DNA from: Desarmillaria ectypa
Lineage: Eukaryota > Basidiomycota > Agaricomycetes > Agaricales > Physalacriaceae
Length of the DNA stretch: 64,000 nucleotides
Direction of reading: 5' to 3'
Assembly: GCA_030407005.1 (NCBI GenBank)
Contig: JAUDYN010000003.1
Coordinates: 1,798,001-1,862,000, forward strand
The notes under the pieces are model-generated. The model was not told the DNA's origin, ran no database searches, and saw only the letters and a program-made list of their open reading frames with translations. The stretch's first letter is position 1. Each line of letters opens with the position of its first letter. Shown one piece after another: positions 1-10,438 of this stretch. The position numbers and the translations under genes were made by a program.

Positions 1-340
1 AGAGTCGACTTTGGATGGATATAGACCTGGTAGTGTCTAACACCAGATTAATACAAGTCGTACAGAGCAGTTAGCTACACACCTTTGTCACTACCCACGC
101 TTGGGGTGATTGCAGACCATCCTTTTCGCCTGACCAATGACAAAGATCGATGTTCCCACTGGCATGGCCGACGGCGAGGGTTGCAAAATGTGGAAACTGG
201 GCTGCTGCCGTTGAATCCTTTCCTTTGGGCGAGGGTAGAGGGAGGGGAGGAAAGGCCAAAGCGGTGATTGTAGAAGGAGTGTAGTCAACGAACCTGCAAC
301 GGTGGACGCTGACGGCTGTCTGGATCTGAGAGTCGGCCAT
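1..340 (-). CDS. UTP4: UTP4/cirhin homologue, 5' part only
   Basis: N-terminal part of a WD40 protein of the t-UTP/UtpA subcomplex of the small-subunit processome, which acts on nascent pre-rRNA in the nucleolus. The start at 340 gives MADSQIQ, then VHRCRFVDYTPSTITALAF and ATLAVGHASGNIDLCHW, which match the opening of the Utp4 propeller. The first exon runs from 340 to about 83. A GT-rich donor follows (gtgtgtag; the exact base is uncertain) and a second exon begins near 26 with YPSKVDS, also typical of Utp4. The rest lies outside the window. The gene is head to head with TIM10. The family call rests on recognition of these blocks; only about 95 residues are visible. Confidence 0.75.
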
Positions 341-453
341 GGCTGCACAAACAGACGCGACTTTTTTTCGTGCCTGATCTGGCTGAAAAAAAACGTGACC
401 CGCGGCTTGAATATTTTCACTTACACCATCATCCAAGCCACGCCTCAAAAAAT
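341..453. promoter_or_regulatory. Shared promoter between UTP4 and TIM10
   Basis: Only 113 bp separate the two start codons, so both 5' leaders and core promoters must fall here or overlap the genes. It contains pyrimidine/A-rich runs (ctttttttcg, ctgaaaaaaaac) but no clear TATA box. The promoter role is inferred from position alone. Confidence 0.5.
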
Positions 454-850
454 ATGTCGTTCCTTGGTGGTGGTCCGCGGGCTGGTCCTTCTGGCGGTGT
501 TAATCCAGAAAAGATTGAAATGGCCATTACCGAGTGACTATCTTCATTCTTTGCTTCCTCTCCGTATCTGACTGGTATCTACAGACTGGACACAGTGACC
601 GACTTTTTCAACCGCATGGTGGCGTACGAATGTTCCTTTGAGTCCTATTACGATGTCTGAACATTGCTCTAGGTCATGTCACAACAAATGCATCCCCGCT
701 AGATACGCAGACGGCGAGCTGAACAAGGGCGAGCAGGTCTGTATAGACCGCTGCGTCGCAAAGTACAACGATGTGCAGAAGAAGGTCGGCGAGAAGATAC
801 AAAGTAGAAGTGCAGCAAACGCAGGCAGCTCAGGTTTTGGTCCCTTGTAA
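454..850 (+). CDS. TIM10: Mitochondrial import chaperone Tim10
   Basis: Small intermembrane-space chaperone that, with Tim9, carries hydrophobic inner-membrane precursors to the TIM22 or SAM machinery. Exons 454-533, 585-623 and 673-850 give 98 residues, the usual size. The twin CX3C motif is present as CHNKC and CIDRC, separated by 16 residues. The preceding helix LDTVTDFFNRMVAS is the Tim10 substrate-contact segment. Import through Mia40 and disulfide formation are expected from the family. There is no presequence, as normal. The gene is divergent from UTP4. Confidence 0.93.
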
Positions 851-975
851 TCATCTTCCATCACACCATATTTATACCTCAGTCCCCCCCCTTGAAAATC
901 TATAAGATCAAAAGCAATTCCGTATCAAGTCTACATCAAAACAACTGTAGCCCGAAAAAAAGTAAAGATAAAGAG

Positions 976-1367
976 TTATTTCCCAAAAGTTGGAAAACAT
1001 TCAGCAAGGGTCTTGCTATGCTTGTTCTGCGCATGCTCCTGTAGTCTGTGAATCGCTTAGAACAAAAAAGTCAATAACGTCCAGTTGCTCAAATACTCAC
1101 GCGGGTGCCCGAGTAGTGACAAACTTGACGTGGCGAAGATATTAGCCAACCCCTTGTCATGGAAAGGATGTAAGGTACTCACAAATGCCTGTCGACAGGT
1201 CGTACAGAGGATGTTCGTGGCTGCTGCATTGGACTTGGACTGCGATTTCGATCCCTTCGCGCCGTTCTTGTCTGCATTTCTCTCCCGTTTTTGAGCTGCC
1301 TTGGCGCCCTATACAGGAGGTGAGAGTGAGCCACCATACAGACAACTATTTCTCTCACGTTTCCCAT
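976..1367 (-). CDS. Small 4F5-like zinc-finger protein (At2g23090/ZNF706 type)
   Basis: Four tiny exons, 1359-1367, 1183-1308, 1101-1123 and 976-1045, give 75 residues. The product starts MGNGAKAAQKRERNAD, a basic 4F5/SERF-like segment. A C2H2 finger follows with CTTC, a 15-residue spacer and HAQNKH, and the C-terminus is AECFPTFGK. The 15-residue spacing between the second Cys and first His equals that of plant and fungal relatives and is reached only if the 23-nt exon is included. That supports the unusual exon structure, in which the first exon holds three codons. The function of the family is poorly known; nucleic-acid binding is assumed. The gene is divergent from threonine aldolase. Confidence 0.85.
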
Positions 1368-1519
1368 TTTGAAAACAGGTATTGAACAAAACAGTTAGCA
1401 CGATGAATGAGTGAAAAGCAACCTTGGAGGTGGACAAACGTCTATCACGCAAGTAATCGATTCCACGATTCCTGTCGATTTCCGGTATCCGGACCGCCTC
1501 TCCGCCAGAACCGACACAG

Positions 1520-3210
1520 ATGACTCAACTAACTCTTCGTTCCTTACGACTACGCCCACTCTTTTTCGCCCAGGCGCGTAAAATGTCTTTGTCCTTAGAT
1601 GCAGCCAGAGCAAAGGTTATCCAATCTGTCAAGGTGGACCTCTTGTCAAAGACTCAAGCTATCGAGAATGAATTTAAACGGAAGGAGACTGCTCGAACCT
1701 TCATTTGTGAGCCGTTATGCCTCGCAACAGTAGACTACATACTGATGAGATCTCGAAGCGGATACCATTACTGGTTGGCCCCCGTCTCCGTTCTATCTCC
1801 TAACAGCTTAAGTAAATATAATGCTACAGTTCCAACCGTAGAGATGTATGCCTATGCCGTCAATGCGACTCTAGGTGACGACGTATATTCGGAGCCTTCG
1901 ACTGCGCGAGTCATTTATCCGCTTACTTATCAGTATTCATCTTGATGTTCACTCTCCTATCAGCGCCTTGGAAGATCATATCGCCCAACTGACCGGCAAA
2001 GAAGCGGGACTATTTATGCCGTCGGGGACGGCGTCGAACCAGATTGCGCTACGCACTCATTTAAAGCAACCACCATACACCGTATTGTGTGACCACCGTG
2101 GCCACATTCATAAGTATGCCTGTCACACGAGTCTTATCCGTACTAGTGACTAATTTTAACTATAGATATGAAGTCGGGGGAACACCTTTCCACTCTGGTG
2201 CTGCCATGACCACTTTGATTCCCTCAAATGGTATATACGTTTCATGCCCTTATGTGCGCTATATGTGGACCTAATCTCGCGACCCCAAGGTCATCATCTC
2301 ACTCTGTCGGAAGTGGAAGACAATGTGATCTATGACACTGATGTCCACCTGTAAGTTCATATCATTTTTTCCCACACCTTTTGTCGTTTATCCTCTGTAC
2401 AGAGCTCCTACGGAGGTCATCTCGCTTGAGAACACCCTCAACGGAACTATATTTCCACAGGACGAAATCATAGCTATTTCCGAGTTTGCTCGTTCGCACA
2501 ACATCAAGATGCATCTTGACGGTGCACGTCTCTGGCATGTTGCTGTTGAGACTGGGCTGTCTATGAAGGAACTTTGCGATCCCTTTGACACTGTCAGCCT
2601 CTGTTTCAGCAAAGGATTAGGTAAGTTGCTAGTTATCTGAATTCTTGAGTACATATTGTTCACCGCATAAAGGTGCACCTATCGGTTCCTGCTTAGTAGG
2701 CCCGAAAGAGTTCATAACAAAAGCCCGTCGATTTCGAAAGCTTTTCGGCGGCGGTATGCGACAAACTGGTATTCTCGCTGCTTCGGCTGCTTACGCTCTC
2801 AATAACAATTTCCCGATTCTTGTAAACGTCCATGCACTTACTCGCAAGGTTCAAAAAGGACTCGAGGATATTGGCGTGACCATCCTAAGCCCTGCTGAGA
2901 CTTGTATGGTGCGTGTTTGCGACACTGCACCTTAGGAAGTGCTCATATAGCTTCGCCTCAGGTTTTCTACGATGCGTCCAGCATTGGCACAACATATGAT
3001 GAAATAGCCGAGCGAGGGAAAAAATTGCCAGAGCCCCTCATACTTGGGGGTTCCAGAGTTGTCATCCACATACAGACTTCTGAGGCAGCTGTCGACGACT
3101 TCTTGACCCTAATTAGGGACATAGCTGAAGAGAAGAAGAGAGCGGGATTTGTTAACCTTGAAACAAATGGTCAGACTCATGTCAAGGACGTTTATGTCAG
3201 AAGGCATTAG
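1520..3210 (+). CDS. GLY1: Low-specificity L-threonine aldolase
   Basis: PLP enzyme splitting L-threonine and allo-threonine into glycine and acetaldehyde. Exons: 1520-1706, 1759-1773 (15 nt), 1830-1905, 1964-2113, 2166-2230, 2290-2350, 2403-2620, 2673-2908 and 2962-3210. Signposts are SDTITVPT, TLGDDVYSEPSTAALE, GKEAGLFMPSGT, the PLP-lysine loop CFSKGLGAPIGS and GGGMRQTG. The micro-exon is needed to restore SDTITV. The third intron appears to start with GC (GCGAGT). The start at 1520 adds 21 arginine-rich residues resembling a mitochondrial presequence; the ATG at 1583 (MSLSLDAARAK) would give a cytosolic form. Transcription converges with URB2, the two stops being about 55 bp apart. Confidence 0.9.
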
Positions 3211-3264
3211 AAGGATCTAATAATATGAAATAGATATATGTATGATGTGCAATGAAAATGCCTC

Positions 3265-6200
3265 TTATCCCTTGCCGATATATCGTTGCTTTTCATATTC
3301 CTTCCACAATGCTTTCATCATTGCTTTCCCACCCGCATTAAGAGACGATAGCATAATTGCGTCTCGACTGTGCCCATTGATCATATCACACAATGCGAAA
3401 AGACCAGGCTCTAATTCTTTCCGAAGACTTGCCGGGAAGACGCAAAGAGGGTCGCCGATAGCGTCAATGTGCGCCGTCAACACATAGGCTGCATGCTTGG
3501 AAAACGGTCCTACCAAAGACTCCGCTTTTTGCGCCTCAGTACTCGATGACTGGACTTTGACTATGCTTTTGGTGACCAACGATTCTAAGAGTCGAGACAG
3601 TGCCTTGGCTTCTTCGTTGCCCAGCGGTTGCTGGGGGTTTATCCAAGGTGGTAAGCTCTGTGCGACCATAGCGTTCTGCTTTGCCCCAAGTTGAGCGCGT
3701 GGTCTCCGCATCATCATCAGTAGCTGTCGCAGAATGCAACCAAGATGGGGTAGGGTTTGAACTACGAGATCACGTCGAAAACGGATGAGAGACCGAATAA
3801 CTGTGACGATGTCATGAAAGGCGGCTGTTGAGGTGCTCTCGTCTTGTTCTCGAGCACCGGACAGAAGCTTTGCTGTAAGTGACCATATCGCGCTGACATC
3901 GACTGGTCGCAGTGTCGTTGACTGTGCGAGATTGGTCAGGCTTATAAAACAATGTTATAGTCACAAGAATGGCCTACTCGATCACGACATCTTTGAACTA
4001 AGAAGCGGAGTACTTGCTGGCGTATTGGGGACACTGAGATGAACACATCCCTATTCCCAAATGTCGTTATACAGAATGTCGTAAAGATTTGAGCAACTTG
4101 GAAGGTAGCTTGTGTATCGTATGTCAGAGAATTTCCGTGCTGTGCAGAAACGAAAGGCACCAACCTTTTGGAATCTCTTGTAACAACAGCATAGCTACAC
4201 CCACCATACACTGTAAGGATACTGAGGTATGCTTGCCACTCAAAAGTGACCGAGAGACTGTCTCTGTTACACGAGTAAATTCCGGAGCCGATAGTTCTCT
4301 ATATATATCGGTCAGAATGGCATCCATGCGGGCTTCACCTGTTCGACGCTTCAGTAAAGGAGCAAGTGTGTATTATTCTCCGTTCACCTTCAATGCCGAC
4401 GGTTGGATATAGAACTACATAGGCTTCCATTGCTACATCCAAAAGGGCCCGCCGAGTGACATCTGTGCCGTACAAGAATTCCTCTTTGAGGATTGCAAAC
4501 GTAGTGATTATCGCATGATGATGAGGGCGATTCTCACCGAGCTGACAGAACTCGAGGCAGAGGTGATATCCGTACACTTGTAAATTGACGCCTACAGGTT
4601 GGTATTGTATAAGAATGATTCAGCACCAGCGAACAGTTGCCGACAAACCTTCCTGCGTTAGCCATCGTTGGAGGGAGATAATGCAATGCCACCCATCCAA
4701 TAGCCCACTGGTATGAGTTTTCAAATCGTCTGCAGTGAGGTCGTTCGCTACCATTGCCGTCATAGAAGGCTGAAGGAAGGTCTTGAAATCGGTTTGAATC
4801 TTGAGCATCTTAGCCCTGAATTCATCTGAGAAACTGAGAGAGAGACAAGAGAGATTATATCAGCAGAGGAAGCCCACCCAAAAGCAAAAGTCCAACCTGT
4901 CAACTTGGTGCTCTCTGATCAAAAGCTGAAGCATCCGCTGGAAGCACTGTGAACGGACGTCTCGCTCAAGGAAAGAACTAAGCTGTAGCTGCCGATGAAA
5001 GTTGGACAAGAGTTCGGATATTGCTGAGCGATGGTTCTTCTCTGCTTTCAAGAGGGAGCTAACGGAGAGAATAAGTTTCAGCACTGACTGCAGAGCCTCA
5101 AACTTACGATACATAGAACTCGACAAGATCTAACGTGGCAAGCGTCAATTCTCGCCTGGTTAGAGCAGCTGTACCAGATGTCATTAGATGCTCCAAGTAG
5201 GATGGGACATCTTCGAGCTGTCTTTAAGTGAGTTAATCTGCTGAAAAAACGAGAATCAAGCATACCGGTCGGTCAATAACGCCAAGATGTGAGAATATCC
5301 GTCTCGCAAAAGTGCGGAGCACCGACTCAGATTGGGAGATGTATTCCTCATCTTCGTTTGTCAAGTCACAGATCGCCGTATCTGCGCGTAATGCTCTCTT
5401 CGCAAAATTTAGCCACGCCTGCCGAGAGAAATACTCAACCGGAACCGCCAGAAGAATACGGAACACAAGTATTATGCCACGGCGTGTTGTCCTATCAGTT
5501 CGGATAGACTCCTCCGGTCGCTGGTTACCAGTTCCTAGTGCTGATGTCGCCTCATCAAAATATGCAAGGAATGCATCTAATACCTGTTGTATGAATTACG
5601 CCGTCAACGTGACAAATAAGTTACTCACTGCGTAAGCTCGGTAATTCCCAGACTTGGGCCGATGACAGGTAATGTTGCAGTACAGAATTACCGCTCCCGA
5701 CGATGATGCGAACGAGATTTCTCAATTGCTCGTGAGATGCCAAATCACTGGGCCTCGTTGAAAACAGCTTACTCGGAAGAGACTGTGGACCTACTCTATA
5801 ATTGGAAGCCATTGGTCGATAAAAAGATGAAGCAGCGCAGTCTGTGTACGGCCGGCATCTTGGGATAGCGAGCCTTGCGCAACAAAAGCAATCAATTTGT
5901 CCACTAAAGATGCGTGCTCTTCAATATTATGACCGACAGAATCAAGCAGAGTTCGAAACTATAACAAGAGAGGGTGAACGGTAATAGACACATATGGAAA
6001 AAAAGGCATACAATTTCAAAGTTCATAGTAGGATAAACAGGGTATCCATGTTCATCACAGCTTTCGTCCAATAACATCATGAGCTTATCCAACGTTTTGC
6101 TATCCCATGAATGCTCTGGGTTCATGGAGTGACAGCGCTGAGCGTCCATGGTGTATTGCAGACGGAGAAGAGACGACGCTCCCACTGATGATCCCCACAT

Positions 6201-8202
6201 CTCATTAGAGCGAGTACCGATCATTTTGTTCATAAATTTTACGGATTTGGATAAGACTGGGCAAAGTGACGCACTCCGAAAAGCGTCTGCAGAGCGATGC
6301 AACTCTTCTCGAATTGAGGACGGTAATGATTGTTGCGATATCGCGGATAGGATGACGCTGGATATCCGACAGGAGAGTGTCAGACAGAAAGCGGACACGT
6401 CCAAATCGTGAATGATGTCTTCGGCAACAACTACAGGTGACTTCCCCTTCATTGATTTGTTGATGTGCTTTGACAAGGTCTCTTGTGCAGCTGCAAATGC
6501 ATCGGAGCACGAAGCAAGGGTTTCAAAGATTGAGTGAATAGCCGGTACTATTTGAGTGGAGGTGAGGAAAGTCCGGGTAGATATAACCAAGCGATCAAAA
6601 TGAATAGGATGAGTAAGCGCAGAAGCTTCCGTGGCGATCTGATACGTCGTCCTAACGTCGCTGAGGAAGAGCGTTATCTTGTCTCGTTCAAGTGCTGTTA
6701 GCATGACGGAGAGATGAGTGTTCAGGGTGCGAGTTTTTGAGTGATAATCCAACAAAATCTCCAGGAATGAGAAGAAAGACTTGTCGGCAGTGGGTCTCTG
6801 TGCGACGATATATATTTGAGATACGGAGACGGAGAAGTCATGAAGGAATGGTATGCTCACCACTAATATCAGGGGTACGATTCTGGGCAACGCCGCTTCT
6901 AGGATACTGTACTCTATGCGAGCGATCATAGTGAGCGCATCAGCTACAAGCGAGATGTTGATCTTTTGTTCTTCTAAAAGTTGATCAGCTGGTGTCGCGC
7001 AGTCAATGAACTTCAGAGTACCTGTGACACTAGCCGCGCTGAGAACCGAGACAGCGTTCTCGATAACTTTCGTGAAGATTCCTTCAAGGTCTTGCTGACT
7101 ACTGGAGAACAGTGCTTCTTCGTTGATGACCTTCAGCAGCTCCACTTGAGCCGTCCAAGCTCTGACCTCTAAGCCGCTGGTGTTCAACAGCAGCTGAGAA
7201 GAAATGAAAAAGTGCATCCCTGCCGCTCGAACACCCTCTATCCCACCTGTCGACTGTCGCGATGATCCCTGTCCAAATAATGCCCCGCGAAATCGTTTCA
7301 TTGAGGTTATAAACGAGCGAAACAGGCGAGGAAGGTTGGCGAGGAGTGAGGGCATATCGACACCCTCCAGGACTTCGAAAAAATTGATTTTACTGTCAAC
7401 AGACTGCCGGAGGATGTCAAGGCTGAAGAGGACTTCAACACCAGCGGCGTATACGTTTTCCCTGAGTATCGAAGTTGCTACGTATGCATTGGTGTATGAC
7501 ATCCAATCGCAAAGGTACATTTGGGTAAACGTAGAATAGAGCTATGAAGTCTTTAACGAGGGCCAAAGAGTAACCAGAAAGAAACTGACCTTCTTTTTCA
7601 TTGACGAATTATTGAAGGAGGACATGAATGAATGAATTAACCACTGTCCAATCTGATCGTAATTCTTGTCTGATTGACAGCACCGCGCAGAGGACAAGAA
7701 TATTCCGAAGCACTCTAACAAATTTTCGGCGGTAAATTTATGGATTGCCAGTGGCCATACTATTGCCAGACAATCGCGTGTGAGGACCATCAGGCATTGC
7801 CAAACGGGGACATCAACACCTGACAGGCCTCTGAAGAGAGCAATGACCACAGGTAAGACCGGTATACGATTCAACAGTGGTAGGAGCCATGCTCTTAAGG
7901 AGGCTTGCGGAGACGAGATGACATCGAGTAAGAGGGCCCAATAACGAACATCAAGGACACTGGGTGAGAAAAATTCAGCGCGTCATAATGACCATGTATA
8001 AATGCTCGCACGTCGATTTTTCTTTAACCAGTCTAGTCAACACCCAATCTGCAATGACTTCCTCTTTTCTAGGGACGTAAAAAGCTTTATTGTCCCATGC
8101 CTGCCGCGCAATATCGATTTTTAGAGGTCCTTCAGGGGATGGAGGATCAGAGGAGCTCTTCAAGGCTCTCACAAAGCCCTGAGATGAGTGAAAAGGCTCC
8201 AT
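3265..8202 (-). CDS. URB2: Nucleolar pre-ribosome-associated protein Urb2/Npa2
   Basis: Large helical scaffold needed for early 60S (27S pre-rRNA) maturation. Thirteen exons (8012-8202, 7590-7959, 6012-7541, 5795-5958, 5629-5753, 5266-5576, 5108-5217, 4897-5058, 4649-4833, 4388-4591, 4165-4338, 3965-4096, 3265-3902) sum to 1431 residues in one open frame, the expected size. The N-terminus FVRALKSSSDPP...KIDIARQAW and the conserved Urb2 C-terminal block (GHSRDAIMLSSLNAGG then KALWKEYEKQRYIGKG) identify it. The middle is poorly conserved helical repeat. All introns are GT-AG. The gene is divergent from the RBR ligase with 159 bp between starts. Confidence 0.88.
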
Positions 8203-8361
8203 GACTGATCGACGATAAACAAAATCAAAACCTTGGGAAACATTTTCTTGTGTCGGCCCGGAACTGCCGGCGACGATGACGGAGCACGCTCTGACACTTT
8301 CACTACCTCTCATTACAGGCTACCCTCAGTCCCTACTCTGTCTCTCCTACCATCGAATATC

Positions 8362-9958
8362 ATGGATCTCTCAGAATGCCAGTCTCTCCAGAGAGAGGAA
8401 TGGGAAGTTTTAGAGGTGTGTATATATCTTCATCTTTTACCGCAGCGTGTGTTTTAAGGAATTCTGTAGTCCATCTATCCTGAATGCATTTCCAGCGACA
8501 TGTACGATAGTTCGGTAAAACTTGAGATCCCTGTAGAGTTCAGTGAATCTCGCACTGTCTCTATCTTCAATGATGGTCTCTCTCAGTCTCTTTCTCTGGC
8601 TGTATTACCACCACTCCTGCTGCATATCATCTTGCCTTTGGCCTACCCCCTCCACGATCCCCCACAATTGGTATCGATACACGCTACGCACCTATGGATG
8701 CCCCGGTTATCTAAGCTTCAAAGTGCCCTCTCTCGGATGTGGCAACCCGGCGAGACCATATTGTATAGCTGGATAGAATTCATTCGTGGTGGGGAGTTCT
8801 TGGACTCCGTAGATCTTATATCCGACACGGATCCTACAGTCATAAAGTGCGCATTTTGTCTATTTCTGATGATTCTCACATTGACCGCATCATAGTATCC
8901 CTCATCCGGCACCTCAGCTTCTGTCGTCTTTACTAGTCGCCTATGAAATGTCCTCAAATCTACCCAATTCGCACAAAACTCGTACCCATGTTCCATTTGC
9001 CTGACTTCTCATAAAGGGTCCAAGTGTTTGCAGCTAACATGCAGTCATGTCTTTTGTCGACCTTGTCTCGAAGACTTTTGGCAGATGTGCGTGAGAGAGG
9101 GAGAGGTTTCCAAAGTGGGCTGTCCTGACCCACGCTGTGTAAAGTCTGGCAGAGAAGCAAATGAGGAGGAAGTAGCACGTATTTTAACGCCGGAAGAGAT
9201 ACAGCGATGGCGTTGGTTAAGGGAAAAGTGCGTGCTTGAGAAAGGTGAATACGTTGTTCTGCATATGCCATGTAATGCTAATTTATACGATGTAGACCCT
9301 ACTATCATGCATTGTCCGATGACCTTTTGTCAGTCGCCCGTCCCTAAGCAAGCTACCAACGATGAAGAATCCGGTTGGGACCGTTTAAGAATATGTCCGT
9401 CATGTTCATACTCATTCTGTTCATTTTGCAAGCACGCATGGTGAGTATCATGGCTGTCATCAATGCACACGTTATCTGAACCAAGCAGGCACGGACCTTT
9501 ATCGCCATGCATGGCCTCTGCGTCGAGTGAAATTGTCAAAGAGTATCTAGCGCTGCCTGAAGACTCACCCGAACGTGCATTGCTTCTCAGTAGGTACGGC
9601 AGGGTCAATGTTCTCAAGCTCGTCAATGCGTACCACGAAGAGCAACTGAATCAGCAATGGCTCGAATCAAGCACCATGGCATGCCCTGGATGCGAGGTGC
9701 ACGTGGAGAAAGCCATGGGTTGCAACCATGCAAGTTGTCTCTCGGAAAGTCTAGAAAATCTCTTTTAACCAGTATTTATTTCTATAGATGACATGTGCTA
9801 AATGCCGTATGCACTTTTGTTATCGATGCGGCGAAAAGCTCAACGGATCGAACCCATATGTGCATTTTTCTACACCCGGCGCACGGTGCTACAACAAACT
9901 GTTTGACTTTAACAGCACGGATGACGAAGAATGGATCCACGACCTAGATGGGCTATGA
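8362..9958 (+). CDS. RWD-RING-IBR-RING E3 ubiquitin ligase (RNF14/Itt1 type), apparent frameshift
   Basis: Exons 8362-8415, 8470-8846, 8896-9244, 9296-9440, 9489-9729 and 9788-9958. The RWD domain starts QREEWEVLESIYPE. RING1 begins CSICLTSHKGSKC...CSHVFCRPC. The IBR has HCPMTFCQSPV and CPSCSYSFCSFCKHAWHGP. RING2 has ACPGCEVHVEKAMGCNHMTC with the catalytic-cysteine region, then HFCYRCG. Such ligases use a HECT-like thioester step. The frame of the RWD end (LLSSLLVAYE) and of RING1 (STQFAQNSYPCSIC) differ by one base, and no intron fits between them. The break lies near the A-run at 8946-8948 and could be a sequencing error, a polymorphism or real damage. The intron at 9730-9787 begins GCAAGT, a GC-AG intron. 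Confidence 0.85.
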
Positions 9959-10438
9959 ATGGAACGGAACTCGAGTATTGTAGAATAGACACACCGGAGA
10001 GATGTCTCGGAAGCAGCCTCATCGAGGCGAGACGGTCGTCATAAGATTTTATTAAGTCGAGAAACTTTGAGCGGGAAAGCAGACGCCGGAAGAGGCAACT
10101 TGAGGGCGGAATGAAAAGGCGGCAAAGAGGCGCCGGGTGATGATCTGAGACTTGCTCTGACCTTCAATTTTTTTACTCTTTTTGATCTTGCATTGTTCCG
10201 GATATCGAGGATATAGGGCGAATATATTCCTAAATATTCCTCTATATAACTCGTTTCCCAGTGTGCTCGGTCTGTCTTTTGCCCAGCTTTGGTGCATTTT
10301 CCGTCATTAGTGGAATTTGCCAGCAACGGCAGCAAGCAGACTCAGCATCGATACCACTTCCAGTGTCGCATACCCTCCTATCCAATACCCTCACCTTCCA
10401 CGACGCCAGTCCTTCCGTTTCTCTCTTTCTACACCGAC
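9959..10438. other. Intergenic, tandem gene boundary
   Basis: This is the 3' flank of the RBR ligase and 5' flank of the KH gene. It has an AT-rich tract (tatataactcg) at about 10240-10253 and pyrimidine-rich sequence before the start at 10439. No gene was recognised. Confidence 0.5.
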
